64,000 nt of DNA, taken from assembly GCA_019279435.1 (NCBI GenBank), contig JAAALK010000082.1, forward strand, positions 10,611,594 through 10,675,593, in the 5' to 3' direction. Made by a program: the position numbers and the translations under genes. How positions within the stretch are numbered: position 1 is the stretch's first letter; every line of letters starts with the position of its first letter. This document shows, one piece after another, positions 1 to 10,937 of the stretch. This DNA is from Zizania palustris (taxonomy: Eukaryota; Streptophyta; Magnoliopsida; Poales; Poaceae). The notes beneath the pieces are model-generated. The model had not been told where the DNA came from. It saw only the letters and a list, made by a program, of their open reading frames with translations, and made no database searches.

Positions 1-340
1 CATTGATGCAACTAAATAACTAAAAATATATTAGATAAATAAAAAGTACATAGTTCATCTTATAAAGTAACCGACAACCACATATTATCTCATGAAATTG
101 TGCAATGCAATATAAACCATAATAATGTTAAATCAATTAAGACACCTTGAATTCATACTATTTAATCTGAACTAAAAATCAGAAAAGCAGAAAAGCGGGG
201 TCGAGGCTGCTTCCAAATTTGTACTAGAAAAAAGCTGTTTTTTCACAGTAGAAGCAGTTTTGGTAAACCCGTTTGGTTTAGATTTTTGCTTTTTCACAGC
301 AAAAGCAGATTTCAAAAGCAGAACCAAACGCACCCTTAAT
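1..340. mobile_element. End of a TIR DNA transposon or MITE (class uncertain)
   Basis: This is AT-rich DNA whose last 170 bases resemble the terminus of a small DNA transposon. Read on the minus strand, the end starts GGGTGCGTTTGGTT just inside TAA (about 325-339), a type of terminus common in grass MITEs. Two related blocks (about 230-275 and 283-330), each with CTTTTTCACAG or TTTTTTCACAG followed by AGCAG, suggest internal subterminal repeats. The other end is outside the window. It abuts the polypurine-tract region of Sirevirus A exactly where A's 3' LTR should begin, so the LTR was lost or replaced here. A Tourist-like (PIF/Harbinger) origin is possible but I cannot prove it. No gene is visible. 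Confidence 0.4.
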
Positions 341-1783
341 CCCCCCTTGATGAGAGCATTGTCAACACATCTCTTCATCAGCTCTCCAGTATCTGCAAGC
401 ACATGTGGAAACACGAAAACAAAACACACAAAAACAGAAAAGAAGAAAATAAAAGTTTAACCCTAATGACCAAAAGCCGAACAAAAGCAAGAAAGCGGTC
501 ATTACAGTTAACAAAAAAAATAAAGACTCAAAAACAAGTGCAATCTCAGAATTATCAACAATGATATCCAAAGAGTAAAGGCAAAAGAGACTAAAAACTC
601 CCCCTGAAACAAATCCCAGAGAATGCCAAAACTACCCTAAACTCTTCTAAAATATCGAGTAACCCAAAATTTCTTCCCCTTGTTGACAATTGGACTCATC
701 AAGTGAGACTAAAATGCACTCTAAAGAAACACAGACACAAACTCCCCCTGAAATGCAGCTCCCCCTCAAAATATGCAATGAATGCAACTGGGGTGCATGT
801 GGAGTGTAGAAAGCATGCTTCTCAGATATGATTGACTGCAATTACAACATATAGCAGGTATAGCAAAAGACATACTGTCTAAGACACATGGCATGATCAG
901 TGTAGTAGATGATATCGAAAGAAAATAATTTGCACGCATTTTCAAATTTTTGCAAACAAAAGCATCACCACATTTTCTAGTCGACAAGCAAGGTAAATCA
1001 TGAGATGCAAAAGCTAACCGATATCTACCAAGATAAGCATTGTCCAGAACAAAGTGCTTCAGCAAACTTGTTATCTTTTTAAATTTCAAGCTTTTTCTTT
1101 TCCTTTTTCATTTTTTCCATGGGTTATTTGCTTGTCAAACCTTATGCTAACCGACCAAGTCAAGCCTAGGCCAGAACTGGACCATCAGAAGCTTAAGACA
1201 TTGGTCTTGGCATACATTACACTGTCCTAGTTCATACCAAAGTGCTAAGGTAAGCAGTCCAGAACAATGCAATGCGACAAAGCAAACCCACTGGATCTTT
1301 TCAAATCAAGCATAAAAAGGCATGGAATTTTCATTTTTCTGATTTTTATCCTTTTTATAGCACATTTTCCATGTTAAATCATATAGATGTCCAAGTTGGA
1401 TATCCGCATCTAAGTAAGGATCTAGCTACAAGGCATGTATCAGATAGCGAAAGCATTCAGCCTACGCATGCTAGTTACCAGAAGCAATGGTGATCATTTT
1501 TCAATTTTAAAGCATAAAAACCATGAATATGACAAATATCAGACATATCATGTGAACTGAAGCAAAGCATGATCATCGACAAGTAATCAAAAGCATGTAC
1601 CAGCTAGAATAAGCAGATCAATCATATAATAGAAGCAGGATCAAAGTGTGATATGTGAATATGCATGATATGAACACACACGAAAAGACTCAAGAAAAGA
1701 GTAAAGAAGAAAGAAAACTAACTCAAAATATCCTAAAAAGGATACACAACTCCCAAATCCCCTCGCAAATGCTCAAAAGTAGA
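341..1783 (-). other. 3' non-coding region of A with polypurine-tract cluster
   Basis: This region lies between the end of pol and the missing 3' LTR. On the plus strand the repeated C-rich boxes are seen at about 341-347 (CCCCCCTTGATGAG), 598-606 (ACTCCCCCTG), 675-682, 740-748 and 759-768. Read on the minus strand they are AGGGGGAG-type polypurine tracts, a known Sirevirus hallmark. The same boxes occur in the same order in C (18836-19270) and E (about 51035-51448). The remainder (781-1783) is non-coding; it aligns with the equivalent stretches of C and E and holds no convincing ORF. Confidence 0.75.
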
Positions 1784-2159
1784 CTAATCTAGGGGTTTGG
1801 TGAAAATGTCAGCCAACTGATGATGGGTATCAACATGAACAAGTTCAATGACACCTTTCTCAAATTGATCCCTCATAAAGTGAAAGCATACATCAATTTG
1901 TTTGGTTTTTGAATGGAGACAAAGGTTTTTCCCTACACTAATCGCATTGGTGCTGTCACAAAACAGAGGAACTCTGGTAGGAAAGAACAACCCAAAATCT
2001 CGCAAAGTGGAAATCATCCAAACCAACTGTGAGCAGCAGCTACATACTCAGCCTCTGTGGTAGAAAGTGCAACTCCAGACTGCTTTTGAAAAGACCAAGA
2101 GACAAAAGAAGAACCAAGAAACTAGCAAGTACTGGAAGTCCACTTGCGATCCAACCAGC
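1784..2159 (-). pseudogene. Copia RNase H fragment of element A
   Basis: This is the C-terminal end of A's pol, on the minus strand. It ends with the Copia RNase H signature: the FCDST-type segment, a histidine-rich stretch and the ADIFTKPLD terminus. RNase H removes the RNA strand during reverse transcription. The frame is open from about 2026 to 1784. Upstream coding continues at 5478 beyond the inserted solo LTR, with CCAGC duplicated at both edges. The fragment is closely similar to the RNase H ends of C (28143-28436) and E (49768-50061). Confidence 0.85.
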
Positions 2160-2651
2160 TGTAACACCCCAGAAATTAAAAAGGAATAAAATAAAAGAAA
2201 ATATTATTTAAATCATTTCTGGATTTATTATTAAAGGAAAAACCACAAAAGAACCCAAATAAAACCAAACAAGGAGAAATACTCCAAATCTGGACTTGAA
2301 AAATTTATGAGATGAACTAGAGACCAAAATATAATTTTAGGAATTTTTACAAATTTTTATCAACAGTGATTCAACCCTTAATCAAATATTTGATTTTCTG
2401 GAATTAAATTTAATCAAGAAACAATTTTTAATCTTATTGGGCCGAAACCCTGAAACTCCCTCCAAAGGCCTTTTTGGCCCAGCCCATTACCGCCCTCCCA
2501 CTGACAGGCGGGGCCCGCCTGTCGGCGCTCGCCTCCCCTCTCTCCTCCCGCCCGCGCCCCGCCTAGCCCCACATGTCAGTCTCCACGCGGTCCCCTTCGC
2601 CCGCTGACAGCCGTGGCCCGCCTGTCGGGCCTTCCTTTTCTGTTGCGCCCG

Positions 2652-2676
2652 CTGACAGGTGGGGGCCACCTGTCAG
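2652..2676. repeat. Palindrome in Tekay-type LTR
   Basis: Two 11-base arms, CTGACAGGTGG (2652-2662) and its exact reverse complement (2666-2676), are separated by three bases. The same palindrome is kept in the G copy (about 27538-27563), and a weaker form occurs in F's LTRs near 32930 and 41930. It sits upstream of the TATA-like box, so it could be a promoter element or a DNA hairpin. The function is not known. Confidence 0.6.
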
Positions 2677-4090
2677 ATCCTTCGTCTTCAATGGAAGGGG
2701 ATCGCTCCCCTTCCCTTCCCCGGCGATTGCTTTCTGCTTCCACGCCGCCGGCCACCAGATTGCCCTGGATCACCCCGGATCACCTCCCCCGCATGCCACC
2801 GCCTCCTTTCCATCCATGGCGACGCATCTTCGCGCATAAGGAAGCATACCCGAGGGGAATGGAACCCTCGCCGGAATTGGAAGGAGCCCTCTCGGTTTCC
2901 TCGGTTCCCTTCCATTCCGACCGCCGGCGACCCCCTATTTATACCCCTGTGGTCGCCGCCCTCATCCCACACCACCTAGAGCCCTAGCCGAAGCCCTCTA
3001 GAGCGCCGTTGCCACCTCTTCGAGCTCTTCCACCGCTCTGCCTCCGGCGAGCGATCGCCGCCGCCTCCGGCCTCCCCAGCCCTAGCCACCACCACCGTCG
3101 AGTCCGTCGTCGACCGCCCCACCTCGGCATCCACTCCGTTGGTCGAGGACGCCGCCGGATCGCCGTCGCCGTCGACCACCCGGACGCCCTGCTCGTCTGC
3201 CCTCGCCGCCGGCCGCCGTCCGTCGCCCTCCGTCGTCGCCGGAGGTATCATCGTGACCCCCATCACCTCCGCGTTACATTTTTGGCCCTAGCTAGGTCCC
3301 TAGGCCCTCGCCGTCGCCGCCATAGCCGCACCCGAGCCCGCCGTCGCCGGAGACGAAGGGGTACTCGACCCCTTTACGGTGTGCCGTGCCGGACGAGATC
3401 GAGGCCGTCCGATCACGATCGGAGGGCCGCGATTAAATCCCTTCGGGATTTAATCCGGGCCCTCGGATCTGATCGAAGAGGTATCGTGCGATCGCAGCTG
3501 TCGATCGTTACTTAAACCCCCGGATCCATCTGGTGCGTCCACGTGTACCCATTCGCCACGTTTTAATCACAACCGTTCATTTTCATTTAAACGTTCCGCC
3601 TCGCGCCCGGCCGCTCGATCTGGATCGGACGATCCAGATCGGTTCGGTCCACGCGCACAGTAGCGCGGTCCACCGTGGGCCTGGCTCACCGTGGACCAGA
3701 GCCCATTTCCTGTTTAAATAAAAATTTCAGAAAATGGTTTAAACTTCAAAAATTCATATCTTGCTCATTTTAACTCCAAATTCCACCATTCAAATTTTGT
3801 TAAATCCAGAATAATATTCTCTACACATTAATGCCATAAAAATAGTATGTTACTGTTACCCAAAATATTTTTTAGCAAATAAAAGAATAAAAATCCCTTA
3901 GGATTAAAATCAATAATACAGAAAATAAATTAGGAAAAATCCCAAAAAGTTAAACTTTACTGTTTTATGCAAAAACTCAGAATAATAAAATACTACTTCA
4001 CATACAAACACCCACAACTATGTATGTTCTTTTATTTGGTGAATTTTATCTGTTTATTGAATGTATTATTTATTTTTCCGTATCAAGAAG

Positions 4091-5266
4091 ACTACGAGTT
4101 TGTCGAGGAGCAGGAGTTCTACCCCGAGGTTCCTCCATCCCCCTCTGCTGATCAAGGCAAGTCATCGACCACCTCTATGGAAACAGTTGATCATAATTGA
4201 GACCATGTTTTAATAAATTATCGCTATAACCCATAGGTTAATACTGCATTAGTCCGATAATCAAGCCTTACACTTATATTTATTAGATCCCTGTCCTTGT
4301 GTGCAAACCCAAGCCATACTTATTGAGCCTTAACTCCTTGTCACTCTACTATAAAAATATTAGCTAGTGCCCAATGTACCGGCACAACTGCTATAGGTTA
4401 AAAAGAACGAGTCGTAGATAGCTGGGTTCTGTATATGAATTTCCCTGTTATTCTCGTCTCTGGACTCTGTTGGAGTTGGCTAGGTTATAAGTATGGTGGG
4501 TTCCGGGTGCAAGCTCGGGCACTGGTTTGTCGCACCCGGGGCACTATAAGGACCGGTCTGCGGGATCTGTTGCAAAGCACTTCCGTACCAACCACAAGTC
4601 TAATGGGTAAGTCCTAACTGGAAGTATGGAATACTCCGGCTTGATGCACCATAGAGGAGGGGGCAAGGGGCTAGCCTGCGGGCGACTTGTACCGACGAGG
4701 CTCAAGGGGGGGTATGGTGGGGCTCCGATGCGTCGGGACACCATATGAAACCCATAAGAGGGTGCTATTGGGTCGTGGAGGACTATATGGAAGGTTTTGG
4801 CACGAGTTCCCGTGAAATGGGTCATCTCGTTACACCTTGGTGTAAGTGATGAGTGCGTGCCTTGTGGGTACAGTGGTACATCTCTGATCAGAGTAATTCA
4901 ATCTTTTCGAAAAGCCGAGCCCACGGTCAAGGGCGGGTTGTGTGACTACTCGCAGTTAGTTTACAATTGTTTGAATGTTCATGTTATTCATGGCACGTAA
5001 GGACTGTTGAGCGAGGTGGGGCTGACTGTACCCCTCGAGTTAGAAGATGATGATACACATGCACATGTTTACTTTTCCGTACTAATAAATTGCTCACATT
5101 TAAAGCTTTACAATTATGCTGCTTCCGCAAAATTAGCCACTATCTCCCTTGTTATTATCTTGCATTATATTTGCATTCGGTGGCTTGCTGAGTACATCTG
5201 TACTCACCCCGTTGACTTACAACATCAGAGCCAGGCTACTACGAGGAGGATGAAGGTCTGGAGTAG
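4091..5266 (+). CDS. Putative spliced coding exons inside the solo LTR
   Basis: Two short segments look like coding exons. The first (4091-4156) follows an AG after a T-rich tract and contains an acidic stretch, then PEVPPSP and ADQ. It ends at AAG followed by GCAAGT, a good GC-type splice donor. The second (5229-5266) follows CAG, continues in phase with the first and ends with YYEEDEGLE and a TAG stop (5264-5266). The same layout, phases and stop occur in the G copy and in both F LTRs, where most changes inside PEVPPSP are silent. I found no start codon: the GC-rich leader (about 2960-3246) has no ATG, so a further exon or non-AUG start would be needed. I do not recognise the protein. Confidence 0.4.
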
Positions 5267-5477
5267 CGACCCAGTCAAGGCGAGACTGGAAGGAGGCGTT
5301 CATCTAGGACCCTTGTTTTATTAGTTTCTCTTCATCTTTATTCACTTTTGTATTAATGCGGTCTACGAACCGTGAATGATTGCCCGTATTGTACGTGGTC
5401 GCATGATGAACATCTTGTTTTATTGATTTTCTATGGAATTTCAATAAAGTCATGATTTATTAAATCGGGGCGTGACA

Positions 5478-8135
5478 CCAGCACCCATCAAAGTCAGCGT
5501 CCGAAAAGCCAGATAAATCAAGAGACGATGATGTTGAATAATAAAGACCTAGATCGGGCGCATAGGTAAGGTACCTGAAAATGCGCTTGACAGCCTGCCG
5601 ATGAGACGCGCGTGGTGAAGACTGAAAGCGCGCACACAGTCCCACGACAAACTGTATGTCTAGCCTCATCGCCGTCAAGTACAGCAGTGATCTGATCATC
5701 CCTCGATACTCTCTCTCGTTGACCTTGACACTGCTCTTGTACCCATTAGGGTCATCTAAGGCTTCAGCTCTCCACCAAAGTCTAATTTCTTCAACATGTC
5801 CCACGTGTACTTACTTTGGTGGATGAAGATGTCGTCCTTGGTCTGCTTGATCTAGAGCCCTAGGAAATACTTGAGCTCACCCATGAAGCTCATCTCAAAC
5901 TCACTGTGCATCTGCTCAGAAAACTGACACAAGCACATCAGTAGAACCACCAAAAATGATACCGTCCACGTAAATCTGAGCAATCAAGAAGTCTGAGCCA
6001 TCTCTGAGCAAGAAAAGAGTTTTATCCACAGAACCCATCACAAAGCCCTTCCCCAACAAAAACTGCTTCAACCGGTCATACCAAGCCCTGGGGGCTTGCT
6101 TCAGACCGTATAAAACTTTCTGCAGCTTAAAAACATGTCGAGGAAACTTAGGGTTCTCAAAACTGGGGGCTGCCTAACATAGACCTCCTCCTCAATGTAC
6201 CCGTTCAGAAAAGCACTCTTGACATCCATTTGAAAAATCTTAAAGCCCTTAGAAGCAGTAAAAGCCAAAAGAATGCGAATGGACTCAAGACGGGCAACAT
6301 GGGCGAAGGTCTCCTCAAAATCAATGCCCTATTTCTGGCAAAAACCCTCGGCAACTAGTCGAGCTTTGTTGCGCACCACAACCCCATCTTCACCTTGCTT
6401 GTTTTTGAACACCCACTTGGTGCCTATGGGGTTGCATCGGGTGGCAGCTCAACCAGTGTCCAAACCCGATTGCGGACAAAATTCTCAAGCTCTTCTTGCA
6501 TGACATTAATCTAGTTCAAATCAGAAAGAGCATGAGAAACATTTCTAGGCTCAAAAAGATCACCGATGATGAGCTCCGAGGGGTGATTATGCTGGACTTC
6601 TCGGGATCCCAGGTGATCTGAAGTCACCTCACCGAAGTCAGCAGCTAGCACCTCTAGACTTGACTGAGGGGGCTCGATCGAAGTGGAAGAAGTGATCAGA
6701 GGTCCGCCCTCATCGTTAGTCGAAGTCTCAGAAGGTGTGGGTTCTGCAGGCTGTGCAGAAGGCCCACCCTCATCGAAAGCAGGAGCGTCATCATCTTCCT
6801 TGAAGATGGACTCTCCAAGCTCATCATCTCCAGAAAGCTCAAAAGAAGGGGTCAAAGAAGGCAAGGACTCATCAAAAGAAACCTCGCAAGTCTCGACAAG
6901 CTGCTGGGAGTTGAGGTTACAAACACGGAAGCCTCGAGAATGCAAAGCATAACCAAGAAAGACTCCATCCCAGCAAGGAGACTCAAACTTGTCCAAATGC
7001 CCTCCCTTCTTGAGCACAAAGCACTTGCAGCCAAACGCTCACAAGTGGATCACCTTGGGCTGTCTGCCAAACCACAACGCATACGAAGTCTTACCTAGGT
7101 AAGCTCTAAGAAAAATGCGGTTGGCCAGATAGCAAGCCATGTTCATGGCTTTAGCCCAAAAACGCCTAGGAGTCCTGTGTTCATCGAGCATCGTCCTGGC
7201 CATCTCGACTAGTGTGCGGTTCATTCATTCCACAACGCCGTTCTGTGGGGGAGTGTAAGGAGCAGAAAACTGATGATCAAGACCCTGATCACTACAGAAG
7301 CTGACGAACTGAGAGTTCTTGAACTCAGAGCCGTTATTAGAGCGAATTGCTCACATCCAACCATTGTTCTCATTCTTCAGCTTCAAAATCAGGTCATGAA
7401 CAAACTGAAAAGTCTCATCCTTAGACTCCAAGAAGAAAACCCATGAGAATCGAGAAAACTCGTCAACGATCACAAGCACGTACCACTTCCCATCGACTGA
7501 GCGTACCCGAGCTGGACCAACAGTATCCATGTGTAACAGCTCTCCTGGGTACGAAGTCATCACCTGAGTCACAGGTGAGTAAGAAGCGGCAACCATTTTC
7601 CCGTGATGACAGGGATGGCAAACTACATCCTTATCCATCTTAAGCTTGGGAAATCCTCGGATGAGGTCCATAGAGCTCAATCTGACTAGCAGATCAAAGC
7701 TCAAATGGCCTAACCTCCTATGCCACTTCCAAAGCTTAGAGGAGGATCTAGCAATCATGTAGCGAGAAGGGCCAAAAGAACTAGAGAAGTCAATCCAAAA
7801 AACCTTACCGAAGGGTAAGATCTGGCAAACCAAAGACCCTCTAGAATCAACCACAGAAGACATGCCCTTCTTAAAACGAACCTCCAAACCATCCTCAAGA
7901 AGTTGCGAAACAGAAATCAAGTTGAAGTTCAAATTTCCAACCAAAGCAACATTCTTCAAAGAGAAATGGTCAGAGATATGAATTGAGCCAATGTCGTGTA
8001 CCTTCCCTTGACCACTGTTCCTGAAGGTGATGTATTCCTTGGAGCTCGGGTGAGAGAGACTAGAGAAACATCTGTGATGTCCCGTCTTGTGGCGAGAGCA
8101 TCCTGAATACATGATCCACACATCCTCTAGTCCTC
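5478..8135 (-). pseudogene. Copia pol (protease, integrase, reverse transcriptase) of element A, degraded
   Basis: On the minus strand, left of the gag end, come a protease remnant (about 8121-8080), the pre-integrase H/C motif region (about 7720-7600, with CHPCHHGKM), the integrase core (about 7560-7040), an integrase C-terminal/linker region with acidic repeats (7017-6511) and reverse transcriptase in pieces (about 6500-5478). In the protease the catalytic aspartate of the usual DSG motif reads YSG, so this copy could not self-process. Stops and frameshifts separate the ORFs at about 7351, 7224, 7039, 6511 and 5804. The reading continues into RNase H at 2159 across the solo LTR. Confidence 0.8.
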
Positions 8136-10872
8136 GATCCTTTACGATCAGTGGCCGTAAGAGGGAGAAAATGGTCCGGCACCAGGTTTAGCAAAAGAGC
8201 TAAACCATTGTCGACCCATCTGCTCAAAGGAAGGAAAGTAGAAAGCATCATAAGAGTCTGGACCAAAACGCGACTCAAAGCGTGGTCCTCGGTTCTGCCT
8301 AAAGTCTCAGCCACGAGGTCCAGAGCCGTATCCAAAATGACCTGGAGCTCTGCCGGAGCGAACACCACCCTCCGAAGCATGGGCATGAAAGTCGTCTCCT
8401 CTACCACCACCTACACAACGTGGCCTGGCCTCTAGCCTCTCCCCGCATCGAGGAACTCTCAATCTACCACCCTGCTAGTAGAACTGCTCCTGCCCACCAC
8501 GAGCTCTCTCTACTCTCTCAACCCGCTTCCTCTTGAAGCAAAACTCCTCAAGATGCCTGTCTCTCTAACAGTACTCATAGTGGCAGGTGGGCTTCTTGGG
8601 ATGTGGTTGAGGCTTGGGGTTCTTGGGCATGGTGGTGTTGGGTGTAGACTCTTTGGTGTGAGAGGGTCCAGGTAGAGAGTCTAGAGAAGTGTGGAGATGT
8701 TTGGGCTTTGGGACCCAGATGGGCTTCTTGGGTGGAGCTTTAGGCTATTCTTGAAACACTCCATCCTTGGGCTGACTAGCCTGGAAAGACTCAGTGGAGT
8801 GAGTCTTGGGATATCTCTGTTCAGGAGTCATCTTACTCCACTCCACTGCTCGGCTAATGGCACTCTAAAAATTATCCTTGGTATAGGTGTACCCTACCCC
8901 AAACCCATCCTGCCTCTTAAACTTCTAGATCATCATGCCGAGTTGTGGCTCTCTGGTACTCACCCAACTAAGGATCTGACGGAGGTAAAGGTTCTCATTC
9001 TGGACATCAGCTAGCTCCTCTCTTAAGGAAGCTAGTACCTCTATCAAATTGGACAGACTTCTCAGCTTTCAGCTTGATCAACTCCAATCTAAGAGACAAG
9101 AAGTTCTCACAAACAGTGGGTGGAACTGACAATGTCTCAAGCTCTAGCCTAGTCTATTCTAGTTCAGCTCTGACTCTCTCCAACTTGCCCAACTTCTCAT
9201 CACCCTTGGCTTTCAGCTCAGCTAAACTAGCTAGATGGGATGGGCAGTCTACACAAGGCACGACGTCAGTGGCATGAGCATCTTTCAGCTCCAGCTGAGC
9301 ACTCTCAAGCTCAGTGGCCAAAGCGTCCCACTCATCTACCCTCTCTGTGTACCTGGACTTTAGAGTCATCAGGTCACACAGTAACACCTCACAATTTGGG
9401 CACTCACTGCTACAACCCAAGCAAGGCGAAGAAGATAGACTCTCAATCCTGCTGTTGGCCATGGCAAGCTCACTCTCAATCTCATCTATCCTTTTCTTAG
9501 CCCCTCTAAGCAGTTTCTCCTGATATCTTAACTCCTAACGGTTCTCTTCAAGTAAATCAACGACTTCTTGTTGATAGGAGGATACCTTTTCATCGTCATC
9601 ATCATCGAAGTTGTCGGGGGAGCCCTTCTCTTCCTTATCCCAAAGAGCCATTGACCAGAAGCTCTTGCGGGATCTTCGGCGGTGATGTGAGCGGGTCTTC
9701 GGCCTGTCCCCGAAGGCCATGAAGTAGAGGCCCGCCAGATCATCCTTGTCCTTCCCCTTTCTGATCATGATCTCCTCATCGCTTGAGCTTTATGAAGAGG
9801 AAGAAGACGAAGACCGCTTGGAGTAGCTTCTCTCCATCTCAGTGAAGAAGGCCTTGTCTCGCTTCTTGTTCTCACGTCGGTAGTCCTTCAGGGCCTTTCT
9901 GAAGAATCTTGTCTTGGGCTTGCCCTTTGTGAAGGAGGAGCTGTCGTGCTTGTCGGAGTCGTAGGAGCCACCACCGATACCCTTCTTGTGACCATTGCAC
10001 TTGGGGCAGTCGGGAATGAAATGACCTGGATTACCACACTCAAAGCATCTGGATTTTGTGCCATGTCTTTTGAACATTCGCTTATCATAGACATGACGCA
10101 CCTGGTTGTTAAACAGACACAAATCATCATCTCCTAGCGACTCAAGCTGGTCCTCAGTGATAGACATCAAGGAGAACCCAGTACAACTCATAGAAGAAGA
10201 GTCAGCAGAGGGTGTAGCAAGGGCCAGGGTTTTTGATCCAGATCCAGTGAGATTTGATTTCAACTGGATATCAACCTATGTGGCCTTGAGCTTGCTGAAC
10301 AGCTCTGAAATTGTCAAGGTATCATAAGAGGTGCTCTCAATGATAGAGGATACCTTGATCTCCCAGATCTTAGGGTCCAAGGTATGGAGAACCTTGAGCG
10401 CCTGCTCATGATCTGAGACCAGCTGAACTCCCTCAGCCTTGTTGGACCGAATCTTGTTAATGATCGATTGAAAACGACCAAACAAGGCTTCGACAGATTC
10501 ACCCAGTTTTTGTGTGAAATTTTCATATTCACGCCGGTAGGTCTGATAGAGCCGAGCCTTGACCTAGGCTGTCCCCTCATGGTGTGCCTGGAGGGTAGCC
10601 CAGATCTCTCTAGCAGTGGTGAGATGGATCACACGCTCAAATTCAGTGGGACCTAAACTAGAAAACAAAATGTTCACCACTTTGTTGTTGTTCTGATGTT
10701 GGGCGATTATATCAGGAGATGTGTGCTCAGCAACAGACAATATGGTGAAAGTAGCTTGAACACAAATGTCCCAAATGTCCGAGCTCTGGCTCATGAGATA
10801 GGCTCGCATGCGAGTCTTCCAATAAGTATAGCCAAAAGCTTCTAGGGATGGGACCTTTCTAGAATAAGTCAT
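8136..10872 (-). pseudogene. Sirevirus gag of element A, degraded
   Basis: The probable start is the ATG at 10872-10870, just downstream of the primer site. The N-terminal part (10872-10276) matches the Copia gag (UBN2-type) domain, with WKTRMRAYL near its start. An in-frame TAG lies at 10566-10564. A CCHC zinc knuckle (CFECGNPGHFIPDC, about 10050-10005) is intact, followed by a serine-rich and acidic stretch (about 9830-9570) and a long coiled-coil-like region (about 9460-9060). A second Cys/His cluster lies near 8580-8530. Extended coiled-coil gag is characteristic of Sireviruses. Several frameshifts and stops break the protein. Confidence 0.8.
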
Positions 10873-10922
10873 GATCACTACTTGGGTTTAGAACCGGTTA
10901 AGGTATGGAAAACCCCTAACCA

Positions 10923-10935
10923 GGCTCTGATACCA
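10923..10935 (-). other. Primer binding site of A (initiator Met-tRNA)
   Basis: Read on the minus strand it is TGGTATCAGAGCC, complementary to the 3' end of plant initiator methionine tRNA, the usual primer of Copia reverse transcription. It lies two bases inside the 5' LTR end at 10938. Confidence 0.85.
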
Positions 10936-10937
10936 CT

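Larger units (their letters stand above)
2160..5477 (+). mobile_element. Solo LTR of a Tekay/Del-type Gypsy element
   Basis: A complete 3.3-kb LTR begins TGTAACACCCC and ends GGGGCGTGACA, flanked by the 5-bp duplication CCAGC (2155-2159 and 5478-5482). It splits the RNase H/RT coding of Sirevirus A. No internal retrotransposon sequence is present, so it is a solo LTR left by LTR-LTR recombination. It is the same family type as the LTRs of F (32481-35875, 41483-44784) and the fragment in G (24737-27568), but clearly diverged from F. A TATA-like box (TATTTATA) lies near 2936 and an AATAAA signal near 5443, so most of the LTR would be R region. Confidence 0.9.

Noticed and set aside
2573..3515. 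Several overlapping ORFs in the GC-rich part of the Tekay-type LTR (also at 26539-27523, 32857-33630 and 41854-42646)
   Set aside because: They come from high GC with few stops, lie in conflicting frames and are not kept between copies. A weak similarity around IHSVGRG-like residues exists but its phase does not match between copies, so I did not call it an exon.
3967..4200. The continuous ORF 3967-4200 in the solo LTR as a single-exon protein
   Set aside because: Its N-terminal half is translated from T-rich intron-like sequence not conserved in F or G, while the conserved part starts right after an AG and ends at a splice-donor-like site.
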